A stretch of 64,000 nt of DNA from Pseudisothecium myosuroides (taxonomy: Eukaryota > Streptophyta > Bryopsida > Hypnales > Lembophyllaceae), in NCBI GenBank assembly GCA_951799445.1, contig OX637295.1:19344001-19408000 (forward strand). The letters run 5' to 3'. A program made the translations under genes and the position numbers. The notes under the pieces were generated by a model that was given only the letters and a program-made list of their open reading frames with translations, had not been told where the DNA came from and ran no database searches. Below, one piece after another: positions 1 through 12,790 of this stretch. The stretch's first letter is position 1. Each line of letters begins with the position of its first letter.

Positions 1-1772
1 GAATCACAGTTGTCAACTTAACAAAAATGTTCGGCAGGGATTGCTGATCCTCCCCCACAGGCTACAATATGGAAATAAGGAGGCATTGACAACTGACAAG
101 CGATAATGGCCAAGTGATCACTTGCATTGCTCATGAGTATGTCCGAAGGAGCCTTGAGTCTTCGACAGTCGCTCTTTTAGATGATCTGATCCTCGTTACA
201 GTACGCAGGAATGGTTGCAATGGTGATTGGTGATGACGATTTCGCTTCATATGCAGAAACTTTGGGAAGGCGGCGTCAACTTGCCATCGAGAATTTGGTA
301 GGTTGTGCGCTCCTTAGTGGTGAGAATGTATCAATTGAGCTTCGAATTAGAAGCTAACAGACATGCCTGCGAATCTGTGTTGTTGCTAGTGCGGTTTAAG
401 TCAGGAGTGAAGATTTTGGGTTTAGGGTTCGATCTTGTTCTTACGGTCACCTCAACTTCACGAAATGAATGCATTTAGAAACGAGCTCTCATTTAAGAAC
501 TGGAGCGGTTTAGATCAGTCTGAAATATCAGATTAATATCTTGTTTAGATTTAGAGCTTTGAGGTTTAGTTGGTAAACCTTGTACGGAATTTTCAGCAAC
601 TTGAACGGCATGTTTTGGAGCACTAAAATTCGCCAAAATAACGAATATGAGATGGGATTCTTTGAGCTTGAACCAGACGAGTAGTACGATTAGGTTTTCT
701 ATACGCTTTGTACTCTTGGTTATTTGAATCTGTGTATTAAGTCTTGTGACAGTAATTTTGCGTTTCATTGTCACTGCCGAATGGTCTGGCTATAATGTTT
801 ATAATTGAGGTGGTGGAATGTTGAGTAAGCTTAATCTGGAGCTGGTTTGAATTAGGGTTGCGTAACTGTACTCAATGGCAGCTTGCAGGGTGATTATTGT
901 GTATTACTGTAGCACTTAGATTGGGTTGATTGATTGATTGATTGGTTTCATGGCCAATATTTATGCTGTTTTGGGAAGCGTGTCTAACACAAAGGGTTTG
1001 CTTGCTGTTTGCAGAAGTTATCCAATTTGATTTGAGGACATTGTGACAGAGCATTGTGTTGATCCTGGTATCGAGCAATGTTATGTGTTGAAGACAGGGA
1101 ACAGCGCAGGGCTCAAATTCAACAGAGAGTGCAGTCTGTCACTGCGGTCTTGCTGCTCCCGAATTAGCTGGTAATTTACCTATTGCTAGTTCTGTTGTAC
1201 TATATCCTTTCCAACATCGGGAATCTAGGGTTGTCATATCTGTCAAAATGCCGAGATTGTGACAAATCAAGTACTCTCAAAACTAGCACTGATAGACTCT
1301 GAGGTTTCAAATGGGCGACTGAAAGAGTTCACTGTCATGAATTTTTTCTATTTTAGTGAATATGATGATTAGGTTTCTGAGTTTGCTAGGTGAAAAGAGA
1401 ATCAAATTTTAAGAAGATGAATGCTGACCATTCTAGTATATGTGTACATTAGCTCTCTGGATTTGAGAGCCAAACCTAATGAGATCAAGTGTTTTATCAA
1501 TAGACATGTGTGAATTTCATATGCAATATCTAATGGGAGGTTGTAGCCCACTAAGAGTGACAAAGGCAGTCCCATTTCCATTCAAAGATGAGTGCACATA
1601 GACATTTACCCTAGTCATTCTTACACCACTTGAAGGCCAAGTGAGTTTTATAAATAGATGGGTTGTTGTTGGTACCGGGGCTGAGTATCAGTGACGGGAT
1701 CAGGTCCCTCAAGGTTTTGTATCTTCCACTGTAATCTCAAGATCTTACCCTTGGTTCTGTCATTCTAGCAGG
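1..1772. other. Upstream region of the ankyrin gene, no coding sequence seen
   Basis: I see no convincing reading frame here. The sequence is of mixed composition and may hold the promoter and 5' leader of the ankyrin gene. A pyrimidine-rich stretch ending in CTAGCAG stands immediately before the start codon at 1773, so a 5'-UTR intron acceptor is possible. A short TTGA tetranucleotide run lies at about 926-941. No TATA box could be assigned. Confidence 0.5.
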
Positions 1773-4700
1773 ATGTCTGAGAGAGTTGACGAATTCAATG
1801 GCGCTGGATCCGGGCAATTTGAGGCTCAAGTTTCGAATTCACTAAACTTGGCTTCTCAATATATCAAAGAGGAGAAACAATGGGTTACTGCTCTGAACTC
1901 ACGAGACTGTAATCGTCTATCGGCGCTTTTACACCAGCACCCACGTCTATGGCTGAAAACAGCTCCTGAAGATCGCACTGTGTTGCATGTGGCTGTTATG
2001 CAAGGCTGTGTAGAATTAGTGAAGCAGGTACTCCTTGGCCCCCCTGTTGCAAACGGCTACCGACAAGAGTTTCAGAAGAATTTAAAGAAGCTTCTTTATG
2101 CTAAAGATGGCAAGTGCAGAGTAGACGCGTTCAAGCTCTCAGCCATTGTGGGAAACCAGGAGGTTATTCAAGCCCTGAACTCTGCATGCAAACCGGGGTC
2201 CCTGAATGGATCATCACGATCCGTACCATACGACATAGATTCATCAGATGCTTCACATCACATTGACATGAAATCAACTTACTCAGACTCTTCTCTTGAA
2301 GTTGAGATTATTGACTTATTGAAAGAGCTGCCAAGCAGTAAGTTACACGAATCGTTGCAGAAACAGATGAAAGGGGATGTGGACTACAACTTCGAGGAGC
2401 AGCGGAAGGGGTTGATTTTCAACTTTGCTTGCAAAAAAGCGCACTCCAACATAGCTTTTTTAAGGAGTGTGGCTTCGAAGGCCAGAGAGAAACCAATGCT
2501 GTTGCAAAAGCTGTTCACCCAAATGGATGCGCAAGGAAGGACCCCTTTGCATGTGGCAGTCGATCACTGCAATGGCATCGAGCTCAGGGGCATACAAGAG
2601 CTCTTGGATATGATGCCTGATGAATGTGTAAATAGGCGTGATGCTGCTGGAAGGACTCCGTTACTGCGAGCTACTGCAAATGGAATGAGCCTAGAAGCAA
2701 GCAAAGTGGTGAAAGTGCTTGCAGATGACATTCGAACTGATTTGAATGCGGAATGGCCGGGAGGATCAGGAGCCACTGCGCTTCATTTGGCTGCGCTGCA
2801 CGGGCATGGGCCTTCAGCCAGATTTGTGTTGGAGGCTCACAGAGACGATCCCATGGAACTTGCGGACGTGGAGAAGCTAATGAGTAGGCGCATCAAGGTG
2901 TCCAAGCTTCAGTGGTATTTGACGTGGACTCCTCTGGAGCTTGCTGCTGTCATGGGGCGCCATTCTGTGTTGGTGAATATCCTGCAAGCGTGCGGAAAGG
3001 TACGCCCACACTCCAAATGGTTCAGAATTCTTCTGCGCAGAAATTGTCACTATTAAGACAATCGTTGCAGAATTTACAACAACACCCCGTTGCATAAGAA
3101 AAGATGATGTCTTCTTTAAGTTTTGCCAGAACTGGATTTAAAACTCATTGATTCTTCCAAAATTTCAATGATGAGAACGTAACAGTGGGTCTTGACATTG
3201 TGCACTTAATATAATAGATATGTGATAAAATGGCATGTTTCAGAGCGCCAAAATTGTAACATTCATGTGCCCGTTGCTATGATAATTAGGTCCATGAAGT
3301 GTCCAAAGCTCTAATACTTAGGACTGGTGTGGATCTGAGGTTTTAGTGGGATGGTTGAATTGCACCAATTTTATTGACATCGGCTATTTTAACGAAGATA
3401 AGGTCAAGCATAGATGGGGTATTGATGATTTTTTAGTACAGATATATGCCAGTAATCTACCTGCATGGTCGATAATTGTTCAAATGGTATGTTTTAGAGT
3501 GTCGGAATTGTGATATTAAGGTGCCCAAAGCTCTAAAACTAGGAGTCTCATATATAGATCTGAGAATTTAGTAAATGAACGGCTGAATAGTGCCAGGTTC
3601 TTGAAATTTCGCCACTTTGACAAATATGGCGATCGTCATCAGGTCCATCAGGTCTATCATAGCCTCATTCTCAATTTTTAGTGATTTTAGTGATGTTTTG
3701 CATATTATCACGTGTATATATCTTTTATGCATGTGTTCTTGTTGAAAGGGAAGATGGTCAACTCTTTTTTGCTGATGAACGTACTGACGTTGTTCACTGT
3801 AATGGAAACAGCGTCGCAAAGCAATTCGTGACCAACGATGTTTGCATTTAGCAGCTGCAGCTGGGGATCCTCAAAGCATCCAAGCCCTACTTCTGAACCG
3901 ATCGGACGATTTGCAAAACTTTGAGACCAATCACAACTTCGGAGGCTACTCATGTCTACATTTCGCAGTGTATGCCTCTCTACCCCATCAGCCTTCCCAT
4001 CATGGCAAGCATGTGAAAGCTATCGATGAAGCATTTGATCGGTTCCTAGCTTTTTCAGATTTCGCAAGCGTGTACTGGTTGCAGCAAGAATTAACGAAGG
4101 CAGCAATCAAAGGCCCTCAGAAAGCTGGAATGCCCATCCCTGGGTATGGCGGCAAGAAGACGTGCACCAATTTACTGTTGCAAGCAGGTGTTGACATTTG
4201 GCCCAGCGGGAACTTTCTAAAAGCGGCGTCTGGCTCTATTGCCAAAGACTTTCTGGAACAGGAAGAGGATTCAACTCAAGATGGACAAGATTTTCATCTC
4301 AGTACATCCGTAACCCGCATTCCTACGATGCCTGATCCTGGAAGTGATGCATCTGATGAGGCTCGAATATGGTGGTTTGAATTGGTTGCCAAGGAAACAC
4401 TTGAAGCGAAAAACAACTTCAATGCAGCTGGAAATGCGACTGCTGTTGTTGCAACTTTAGTTGCAACTGCTTCGTTCATTGGGCCATTAACTCCACCTCT
4501 TGGCTATGGATCGGATGCCTCAAGTATCTGGACGTTGGATCAGGTACAAATGGCAAGTCTGCCTGTGAGAGTTTTCATGGCAAGCAATAGTTTGTCATTC
4601 TACCTTGCTATTGCAGCCATCATGTTGGCAATCATGCCCTCTCTTCCTATGCCTCAAGAAGGCTTAAGGGAAGAACTTCGTCGCAGTCAAAGAACTGTGG

Positions 4701-4936
4701 CATTAGCCATCAGTGTGTTGCTTTTATCTATTTTGGGTCTGTTGGTTTCTTTCACTTCGTGCTTGATTGCGGTATTGCCACAGCATCATTATTGGAGTTA
4801 TACATTTTATCCGGCATTTGTAGGGGGTATTATTTGTAGTGTAGTCATTTTTCTCTTTTTCTTGCGTTTGTTGAGACTTGTATTCAATAGGAATGCAAGG
4901 ATAAAGAATTTTTATCGTTTATTTGGAAAACTATAA
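1773..4936 (+). CDS. Ankyrin-repeat membrane protein with C-terminal PGG domain (ACD6-like)
   Basis: Two exons, 1773-2999 and 3812-4936, joined by a GT-AG intron in phase 0, give a 783-residue protein. Ankyrin-type helices with the TPLHxA pattern appear at about residues 67-96 (TVLHVAV), 253-285 (GRTPLHVAV), 289-320 (GRTPLLRA), 332-360 (TALHLAALHGH), 384-409 (WTPLELAAVMG), 416-440 (CLHLAAAAGD) and near 452 (CLHFAV). The C-terminal part (about 605-640) carries the PGG-type segment NAAGNATAVVATLVATASF followed by PLTPP. Further hydrophobic segments follow at about 664-690, 704-733 and 741-765. This order is that of the plant ankyrin-TM (PGG) family, membrane proteins of which Arabidopsis ACD6 acts in defence signalling. 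The role in this plant is inferred only. The start is the first in-frame ATG. Without the splice, exon 1 would stop soon after the donor. The intron holds a degenerate internal duplication. Confidence 0.88.
3228..3660. repeat. Degenerate duplicated segment inside the ankyrin gene intron
   Basis: Two related stretches, about 3228-3420 and 3483-3660, share in the same order the phrases ATGTTT(C/T)AGAG, GTGCCC, CCAAAGCTCTAA and GATCTGAG, with many substitutions between them. No reading frame is conserved. This looks like an old tandem duplication within the intron. Confidence 0.5.
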
Positions 4937-7900
4937 ATGAAACCTTATTGTTATAGAATTATTTGTTATAAGTAATGAAACAATTTGCAAATCAATGAAA
5001 TTCAATCATTGATGAGTTGTGCATATCCTTTCTTAAAAGTACAAAAAATATCTTCTTTAGAGAGATTGAGTTGTTATCATGATATTAATATAGTTTGCAT
5101 GAATAAATAGTTCAATAATGTACTTCAGTACGATAGTTATAGTTTGGCTATAGTTGCAATGGGGCAATTAGTAGTTAGCTATGTATAGCTTTTATAGATC
5201 TTGAGAAGGTTTATAGTCAAATCTACAATGTTATTCTTTTTACTTGTGTAATAGTTAACTTGGGGAACAACAATCTTTAACCTTGAATTTGTAATTAAAA
5301 ATAATTATGCGTGCAAAGTCTTGCAATGCTATCAGATTCAAACCATGAAATCAAATTTCATTGATTTGATCATGCATTATTGTCAAATGATGAATTATTC
5401 TAGTATGAATCTACTTTGCAGTTACAAAAAATGATTAAAAAAAGACACCAATTAAACAACTTCAACTTCAAAATGACAACATTAGATGTAAAGAATTTCT
5501 TTGCAAAATTTGTATTCAATAAGATATAGAGGTTAACGTTGTATAGCTCAAACCATCATAAGACCCAAAATTCTTTCTAATGGCCATTGGTCCCATTGAC
5601 ATAGATGTTCATAGAATTGTTATAGATTGACTATACAATTCAACACTTGCTTTAACTTTAGATTGACAAAAAAAATCTAAGTTTGGGTCTTTTCATCCTT
5701 GTAAAGATCACTTTGTTTTGAATATAGGGCAATGCCTTTTGAAGAATGCATTTAGTAACAAGAAAGTGTACCCCAAAAATACACAAAAATTAGTAAACAA
5801 AAATGTTCTTTGGATGAATATTCTATACTTTCCAATTGTGCTAAAAAAACTTGGAATCAAACTAGTTTTGCTTTGGAATCCATCTTGAAATGAATTATTT
5901 GGAGAATTTATGACACAATGATCATATTTTTTTTTTAATTGTTAAATTTGCGCAATTGTTTTTTTTCCACTTTTGTAATTGTTCCCAAATACCAACACGG
6001 TGTACAACTTCTACTATCCATTATTAAGAGGAGTCATAATTGGTTGGCCCCCCTCCTTGATTGTTCCCTATACTAGTCAAATTCAAAATATAAAATGCAC
6101 AACCTAGACCTCTTAGAAAAGTTCATTGAGTTCAATGAAGTTTCTATGAAATGGTTGATTACATTGACCCCATACTCGCTTTTGGTCATTGAATGTTATC
6201 AATGCATGCAATTGTCTATTTCATATGAAGTTGTCCAACTCTTGCAACATTTATTTTACATGCGCCTTTTGGGGGTAAGTTTACTTGTTGATCCGCAAAT
6301 CTATTCATATTTTTTGAAATTTGCAGCAATTTCTCCAAATGTTGTGATGTGTGCTTTTGTCTTGGGTAGTTATAATTTGTTCTCAAGTTCTACATACAAC
6401 ACTTATTAATTGGATGACATAAGATTGTACATTAGTCTCCCTAGTACCGGTTGTAAAAACTATAAGTGGTTCAACTTTCTAACCATAGTTTATCGTATTT
6501 TATATAATATTTTAGTATTTGTAGATTTTAAAGTTAGAAAATACAAGGGAGTATTGATCTATCGTTGCAAAATGTATACTCTGCAAATTGTATACTAGTA
6601 TAGTTCTTGGATGGGTTATGCGGAGGTGCACTTGTGTGCGGTAGAGTTTGTACACATATATAGCAAATCTAGACCAAAGTTGGATACACACTTATAGTTG
6701 TTTGGATTAGACATTGACTTGGATAAAGTCATGGGGTACATTGTATGCATGAGAAATTTCATTAAAATGGCGGTATTCCAAATGCCACTTTGACAGTGTG
6801 CCATTTTCACCATCTAGGACAAGTGTAGATTTTAGAATGGGCGTTCCAAACTGTTTTCAGGCCATTGCAAAGGAATATCGCCATTTTAATGAAATTGCCC
6901 ATATGTGTGTTCTAGGGGTTGGTCATCAAAGTTTCCTTCATTTATTAGAGTGAAGCATCTCGAGTTTGTGTGTGAAATTAATAGTCTTTGTTTTTCTTAT
7001 ATGACTTTATTATGTCTTTGGTTACAAAGTTCTTTAATGTGTAGATTAATACATCATAGTAATACATATATCCATGTCTGTTTTGGTTTAGATTATAGAA
7101 TGGGCATATGGTGCTTAGATAATCAATTGGCAAAAATAAGTGTTTTTGTGCTAGAGCCATGGGGTGGGTTGTCATATTTGAATTTGAGAAGGTGTATGAT
7201 TTGAGCATCAAATATAGTTTTATTAATATAGAATTGTTGGATAAATTGTTGTCAATGATTCTGTTTTTGTCCATTTATTTATACTCAGAATTTGAAGTGT
7301 AAATGTTGTATTTTCTTTAGCTTCTTTTCTTTAAAGGTATGCTTTGAATGGTGTGCTTTTTTGTTGAGGGCCAATTGTCTCAATGTCAATTATATAACGT
7401 GGAGTATGCGTTGGTCCATAGTCAGCATTAGGTAGTTTTTATTATTATTATTTTGAACTAGTGTAAGTGCATTTGCTATTTCATTACCTTGTATATTGAA
7501 AAACTAACACTCTAATTTTGTATATAGTTCTAGTAGGGGTTTCTTATGGTAGTATTAAACAACATTCTTTATAACAAAAATCTAATTTATTACATTTAAT
7601 TTTTGGATATTTATTGTACAAAAAGGCATATTATAGATTTTTAGTGGTTGTGTTGTAGTGGGAAAAAAGATAGAATTTTTCCATATTTGTATTTTTTTAA
7701 ATTTTAAGTTGGTGTGGTGTAGGAAGGATGATTTGTAAATTTGGTTATGATATTTCATTGGAGTTCTATAGTTCTATGATGTAAATTGGAGAGTGCTAGA
7801 GCATTATTTCCTAGAAGATATATTTTATGGTGTATACGGTTGAAAGTATGCTAGTATGTGAGTGTCTTCAAAATTAGATGGTTTGGATGGTAGTTTGTTA

Positions 7901-8712
7901 TACTAGTTAATAATTAATATCTAGAGGTATTAGTATGGCAATTTTGTTTGGGTTTGTATATGTTGCTAGTCCAATTCAATGTACTGTTGTGATGTTGTGT
8001 GTTGTGTGGGTAAGCAAGTCCATTTCTAAACTATTAATGTGAGTGAGCTACACCTAATGAACTGAAAATGGTATCATGCTTGTCAGGTGAATAAGAAGTT
8101 TGAAATTGTGTCACGGGGGTATGTAACGGGGAAGAAAAGTACAAATGTATGAGTTTGAATGTAAGTGCAAGTTGATGGAGGATGGGTTCGAGAAGAGTGT
8201 ATTGAATACTCTATGTATGGGTTCATTTTTTGGAAGTTTGTATAGCCAAAGAAGTTATATTTCAAATATTTGGATTGATGAACCTAGTGGTAAGTGTTTA
8301 CTGGTGTGATTTTGGTGTTGTTTCCATAGCCATTGAAGCAAGCATTGAAGTCTATTTTGGGGATTGTGATTATGAATTTGACATTTATGTTGTAAATATT
8401 TGCTCTTTTTCATTTAATTTACATAATATGATGTGATGAGATTATGTCCTTATTAGGACTGCAATCTGTAGTGTGAATTTTGATTAGCTAGGGATGCAAA
8501 TATGCAATGGGGCTCTAAATTGCAATTGCAATTTTTAAATTTTGTCTAAAAGTTTGAAATTTTGATCATTTAAATTTTGTTTTGTGGTATTCATAAAGTA
8601 TAAAGAGGTTGTGATGTGATGTGGATACATTATAGTGGGGGGATAGTTGATTGTAGAGGTAAATGTTTGATTGTTGGGCCCTTACCATCTTCATTGAAAT
8701 TTGTGGAGATGT
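4937..8712. other. AT-rich intergenic region without a recognisable gene
   Basis: The first part will hold the 3' UTR of the ankyrin gene. After that the sequence is AT-rich with homopolymer runs. The open frames (for example around 6095-6600 and 6905-7204) have no recognisable motif and a composition expected by chance. A small inverted-repeat element lies at 6755-6896. Confidence 0.5.
6755..6896. mobile_element. 142-bp MITE with 25-bp terminal inverted repeats
   Basis: The ends 6755-6779 and 6872-6896 are inverted copies that differ at one of 25 positions. The conserved core is TTCATTAAAATGGCG. The interior has no coding capacity. A target-site duplication could not be assigned with confidence, so the superfamily is open. 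Confidence 0.65.
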
Positions 8713-9656
8713 TTAACCCCTAAAGGCCCAAGGCCTTTTTTTTTGCCAAAAACCCATCAAAACTGCCATTTCTATAGCAAGGAGTAAAAAAAATGAAAAA
8801 TGTCTTATTTGCACATCTAACCATAGGATCTTACACCTAACTAGTATGAGAATGTATAGAAAAAATTTCAGAATTTTTGACCGCTCAGATTGCAAGATAT
8901 CTGCGTTTAAAGTGGAAAAAACAAGTATTTCAGCACATTGCGGGACTAGATTTTTTGACTTTAAACATTTTTCACTTAAAATTTTTGCACTACAGATTTT
9001 TGTGCTTCAAATCTTTATAGTGGAGAATTGAGTTGAGAGTCTAGGGGAAAAAAAAGTATTAAAAAAAAACTTAATTATCATTCCTAAAAATTTTATTAAG
9101 TAGAAGTAGGTACGAGATAGAAGGAAAATCTAAAACATTAATATATTTTAGATGGAATTAAAATACACTAATCCCAATGGTGAGATTGTTTTATCAAGTA
9201 AACTAAACCCTGAGAATTTTATTTTTTTTAAATTGCAAAAATAGCATTTTAAAAATGAATCCTACAAGTTATTTTTTTCTAGAAGATGCTCTAACTGCCC
9301 GAAAAACAAGAATGTCCATAACTTTTTCATAAGAAATCCAAATGAAATGAATCAAAGCTTTCCAGATAGACAAAAATATAATCTACAAGGTAAAAAAATA
9401 TTTTTTAAAAAAAATCAAATTTTTGCCAAATTTTTCTTGCTGCCCGGACTGCCCAGTTACAAAAAAAAGTAACATATTTGGCCATAACTTTTGACTCCTA
9501 TTTCCAAATGTCCTGAAATTTAGTGCATATGAAAGATATTCCTTGCGCCCACCTTCTATTAAAATTTCAGCTTAAAATATAAAAATCTCTAATCACACGG
9601 ACCTGCCCAAAATTTCTATACAACCAAAAAACGCATGCTGGTCCTTTAGGGATTAA
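8713..9656. mobile_element. TTAA-flanked non-autonomous element, piggyBac-like ends
   Basis: A TTAA lies at both outer edges (8713-8716 and 9653-9656). Directly inside are inverted ends CCCCTAAAGGCCCA (8717-8730) and, read from the other strand, TCCCTAAAGGACCA (9639-9652), which match at 12 of 14 positions. TTAA target sites with ends beginning in C-runs are the hallmark of the piggyBac superfamily. The interior is AT-rich, shows no transposase, and contains a segment (about 9270-9656) that recurs in inverted orientation at 42122-42550. It is therefore a non-autonomous member of a dispersed family. The superfamily assignment rests only on the ends. Confidence 0.65.
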
Positions 9657-12600
9657 GGATGTGACTATTTTTTAGCTAGTTGTGAGATTGTAGTGTGATT
9701 AGTTATTTTTTTGTATAGGATGTTGGACTAGGTTGGAATAAATATTGCATGGTGTTTTATTGTTAATTGTTGTAGCTATAAATTTTATTGAGATGGGGTA
9801 GTAGTTTGTATTAAGTTGTTTGGAGAGTTGTTGTATTTGGTTTTTAAGGATGTACTATAGTTATGGTTTTGTCTATTGCATGGGTGATGGCAAGTGTTAG
9901 TACATGATGCAATGCAAAAAAGTTGCGAGGCAATTTGGAAGGCATTTATAATCAATAGTGAGAGAACTCTGTAGTGTTGAGCAAAGTCTTCATGATTCAT
10001 TAATGTGTTTCCAACTGGATCAAGGTCAACTGGATTAATGTGTTGATCAAGGTTTCTGACGTGATAGTGGAGATTGCGGAGGAATTTGTTTAGATGTTTA
10101 TTTGGATTGTGTCCTTTGAACCAAAACTATAGCATCAATACTCTAGTTTCTAAATCTGAGTTTCCAACTCCAACTGCATTCACACTACACAACACGGCCT
10201 TAGGGTTTGGTTGGACTGGACAGAGCCTCACGGGCACACTGTTCTGGTTTATAATGAGTAGGGTTACTATATGTTTGGGTATTGTTGGCTTTCACTATGC
10301 CATTTTACGTGACATAACTTAAGTAGTCTACATTGAATGGTGAAATTAGGTTGTTTCACACTAATTTCTCGACATTCTATACTATATCAATATGTACAGT
10401 TACTTTACAAAGATGCAGTAATGTAAGAGCTATATGGGTTGGTGCACTAGTTTATGGCTCCGGATTAGGTGCCTCTATTTGGACAAGCATTAGCCATGAG
10501 GTAACTTCTCTGAGGTAAGGCAACCTAATTGTCAAGGCAGCCCAATTTCACTATTTAGTGTAAGGTAGAAGGCTTGAGAATAGTTTGGGCATTAAGAATG
10601 GACCCTATAAATGACTGTGAAATGGACATGAGTTGGTTCTGAAATTGACTACTATAGTCATTGAATGAACTAAGGAAAAAAGACTTATTAATTGCAAGAG
10701 CCAATCACTCTCTTTGCTTTCCCCATTTTTATTTAGAATTGCAAGTGAACCATTTATGAAAGACCTAGGGTCACAAATAGGGACCTATGACCCAACTTGT
10801 TTGAAAATTCATAAGTAATTCAAAAATGCTTGGAAAAATACGAAACGACTTGGGTTGGATTCCTCATCAACTTCTCTATGTCTGAAAAATGAGCTAAAAA
10901 TATTCCCGTCCAAGGAAATACATGAAAAAGGCGGACCAGCCCTTAGATGGTCGGTTTATGAGCCTCCTACCTTATATCACAGCGGTCTCGGCTTGTGCAG
11001 CAAGTAGCCTATTTTGACATTTCTTCACACAGTCCCCAGTGGGACCACATATGTACAGTACAGTGCCCGGCAACCATGCTGCAGGTGACGTTCGATCCCA
11101 TTGGATAGCTGGCATAGGCCTGACGGATCGATGAGAGAGATCGTGCTTGCATGGAAAACTACAGTAAGTTATTAGCTCGGTCTGGGGGATATCATCATCA
11201 TACAGTATCTCCAGCTCAGTCTGCCGGCCTTTCCATGGAGTTTTTTAATATAGGGATCGAATGATATATGTTCACCAGTAGTTCAACTCCTAGTCTCCCA
11301 CGTGCTTTGGGTCGTCTAAGTTAATTAGCTTGTGGTTGGGCGTACGTTTGCTTTTCGGGTATTCGGGATGACTATTTTGAAAGTCTGTTGTTGCAATGGA
11401 GTTCCTAGCTACAGATGAGGATTGGGTGTTGTAAGGGACGTACTGCGGGCATGGCGTGAGGTTGCAATTGTAGCTGCGAGTTTGGAGATGGTGAGGTTTG
11501 CCGCGCGCTGGGGTTTAATTTGTGACTGTATGTGGTGAGCGTCTGTTCGTTCTTGGGTTTTGATCATTTTCGGCTACGCTTTGATTTTTCAGGTTTAGTT
11601 GCCCCTTGCTGATCGAGGCAGGGTCGTAGTTTCTGTATGTGAAATTCAACTTGGAATTAACCAGGGAATTATTAAAGAAGGGGAACAAATGTTCATCGGG
11701 TACTTAAGTCTGGGCATGTCTACTTTGTCGGCAACCGACATAAGACAGGGCGTTTCAAGATTGCTACATCCGTCGCAGAAAGGGAGAGTGATCGATATCC
11801 GCCGGCGGGCATTCTTCGAGGTTTTCTGCTGTCCCGTGTCGTTTCTTTACATAGTTACGCCCTGGAGAAGCGTCGTGCAATTCTTGATTAGCTTATTGGT
11901 ATCATAAGGTTTAATCTTCTTTCTTGCGGATTGAATCGAAATTAGACTGCGCGCTTGGGTTAATTTGAAAGTTTGCAGAGCTTGAGACCGCAGAGTACCA
12001 ATCGTGATACTAGACGTGCAGGTCGATCTCCTTATCAAACATTGCCCTACCTGCTAGGGTTTGGAGCTTTTGAGTTTATTTTTCCATTCTTCGGGTGTGT
12101 GTTTCATTCTATTGATTTGTTGGACAGCGACTTTTAGTCATGGTTCTGTTTGAATCCCCGATCACACGTACGGATGGATCTGCGCGCTCACAATTGCGTC
12201 TCAATCTTTAGAACCCCATATGTCTCTCCTCATAAGTACTTTAGTCCTGGGGCTACGATCATACGTACGTCGTCGTAATCGTTGTTTTGGAAAGTTTCAA
12301 TAAGATTCCGTAGATTTAATTTCTCAATTAGAATTTTCCATACAATAGCCGAGTTTGTTTTTTGTTAGAGTTATCATTCAAAATGGGGTTGCTGACCTTG
12401 TTTCAGTGAAAAATTAGTGCGGCTGAATCTAATGTATAATAATTGAACATTGGCAAGCCTGTTGTTCCAGGCTAGGTTCAATCACGAATCTGAAATAGTG
12501 TTGAATTTAGGGTTCACTCTAATTTTCAAAACTACGGAGCCTCCTCATGCGAGGAAGTCGAGAGTGTGTTTGTGTCGATCCATGGTGTACTTGCACTGAC

Positions 12601-12790
12601 CTTCACTTTGGAATTTGGCTTTTCCCTTGAATTGGACCTGATTCAGATGCTGCAAAAGGAGGATGCTTCCACAATCACAACACCCAAATTCTTGACAAGG
12701 ATGCAGTGGGCATTAATTTAAGGATCGATGATCCTCATGATATATACTGTATGTGATCTGTTAGTTGATTTCATACAGTACTAGCTAGCC
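9657..12790. other. Intergenic region and probable promoter/leader of the GT17 gene
   Basis: From 9657 to about 10900 the sequence is AT-rich with no gene that I can support. From about 10950 GC content rises and the text becomes less repetitive, as expected of a promoter or 5' leader for the gene starting at 12791. Open frames such as 11599-11907 have no recognisable domain. Donor- and acceptor-like sites are present, but I cannot place leader exons. Confidence 0.4.

Noticed and set aside
6095..7204. Several 60-100 codon frames in the AT-rich spacer
   Set aside because: No motif, hydrophobic AT-driven composition, overlapping frames on both strands.
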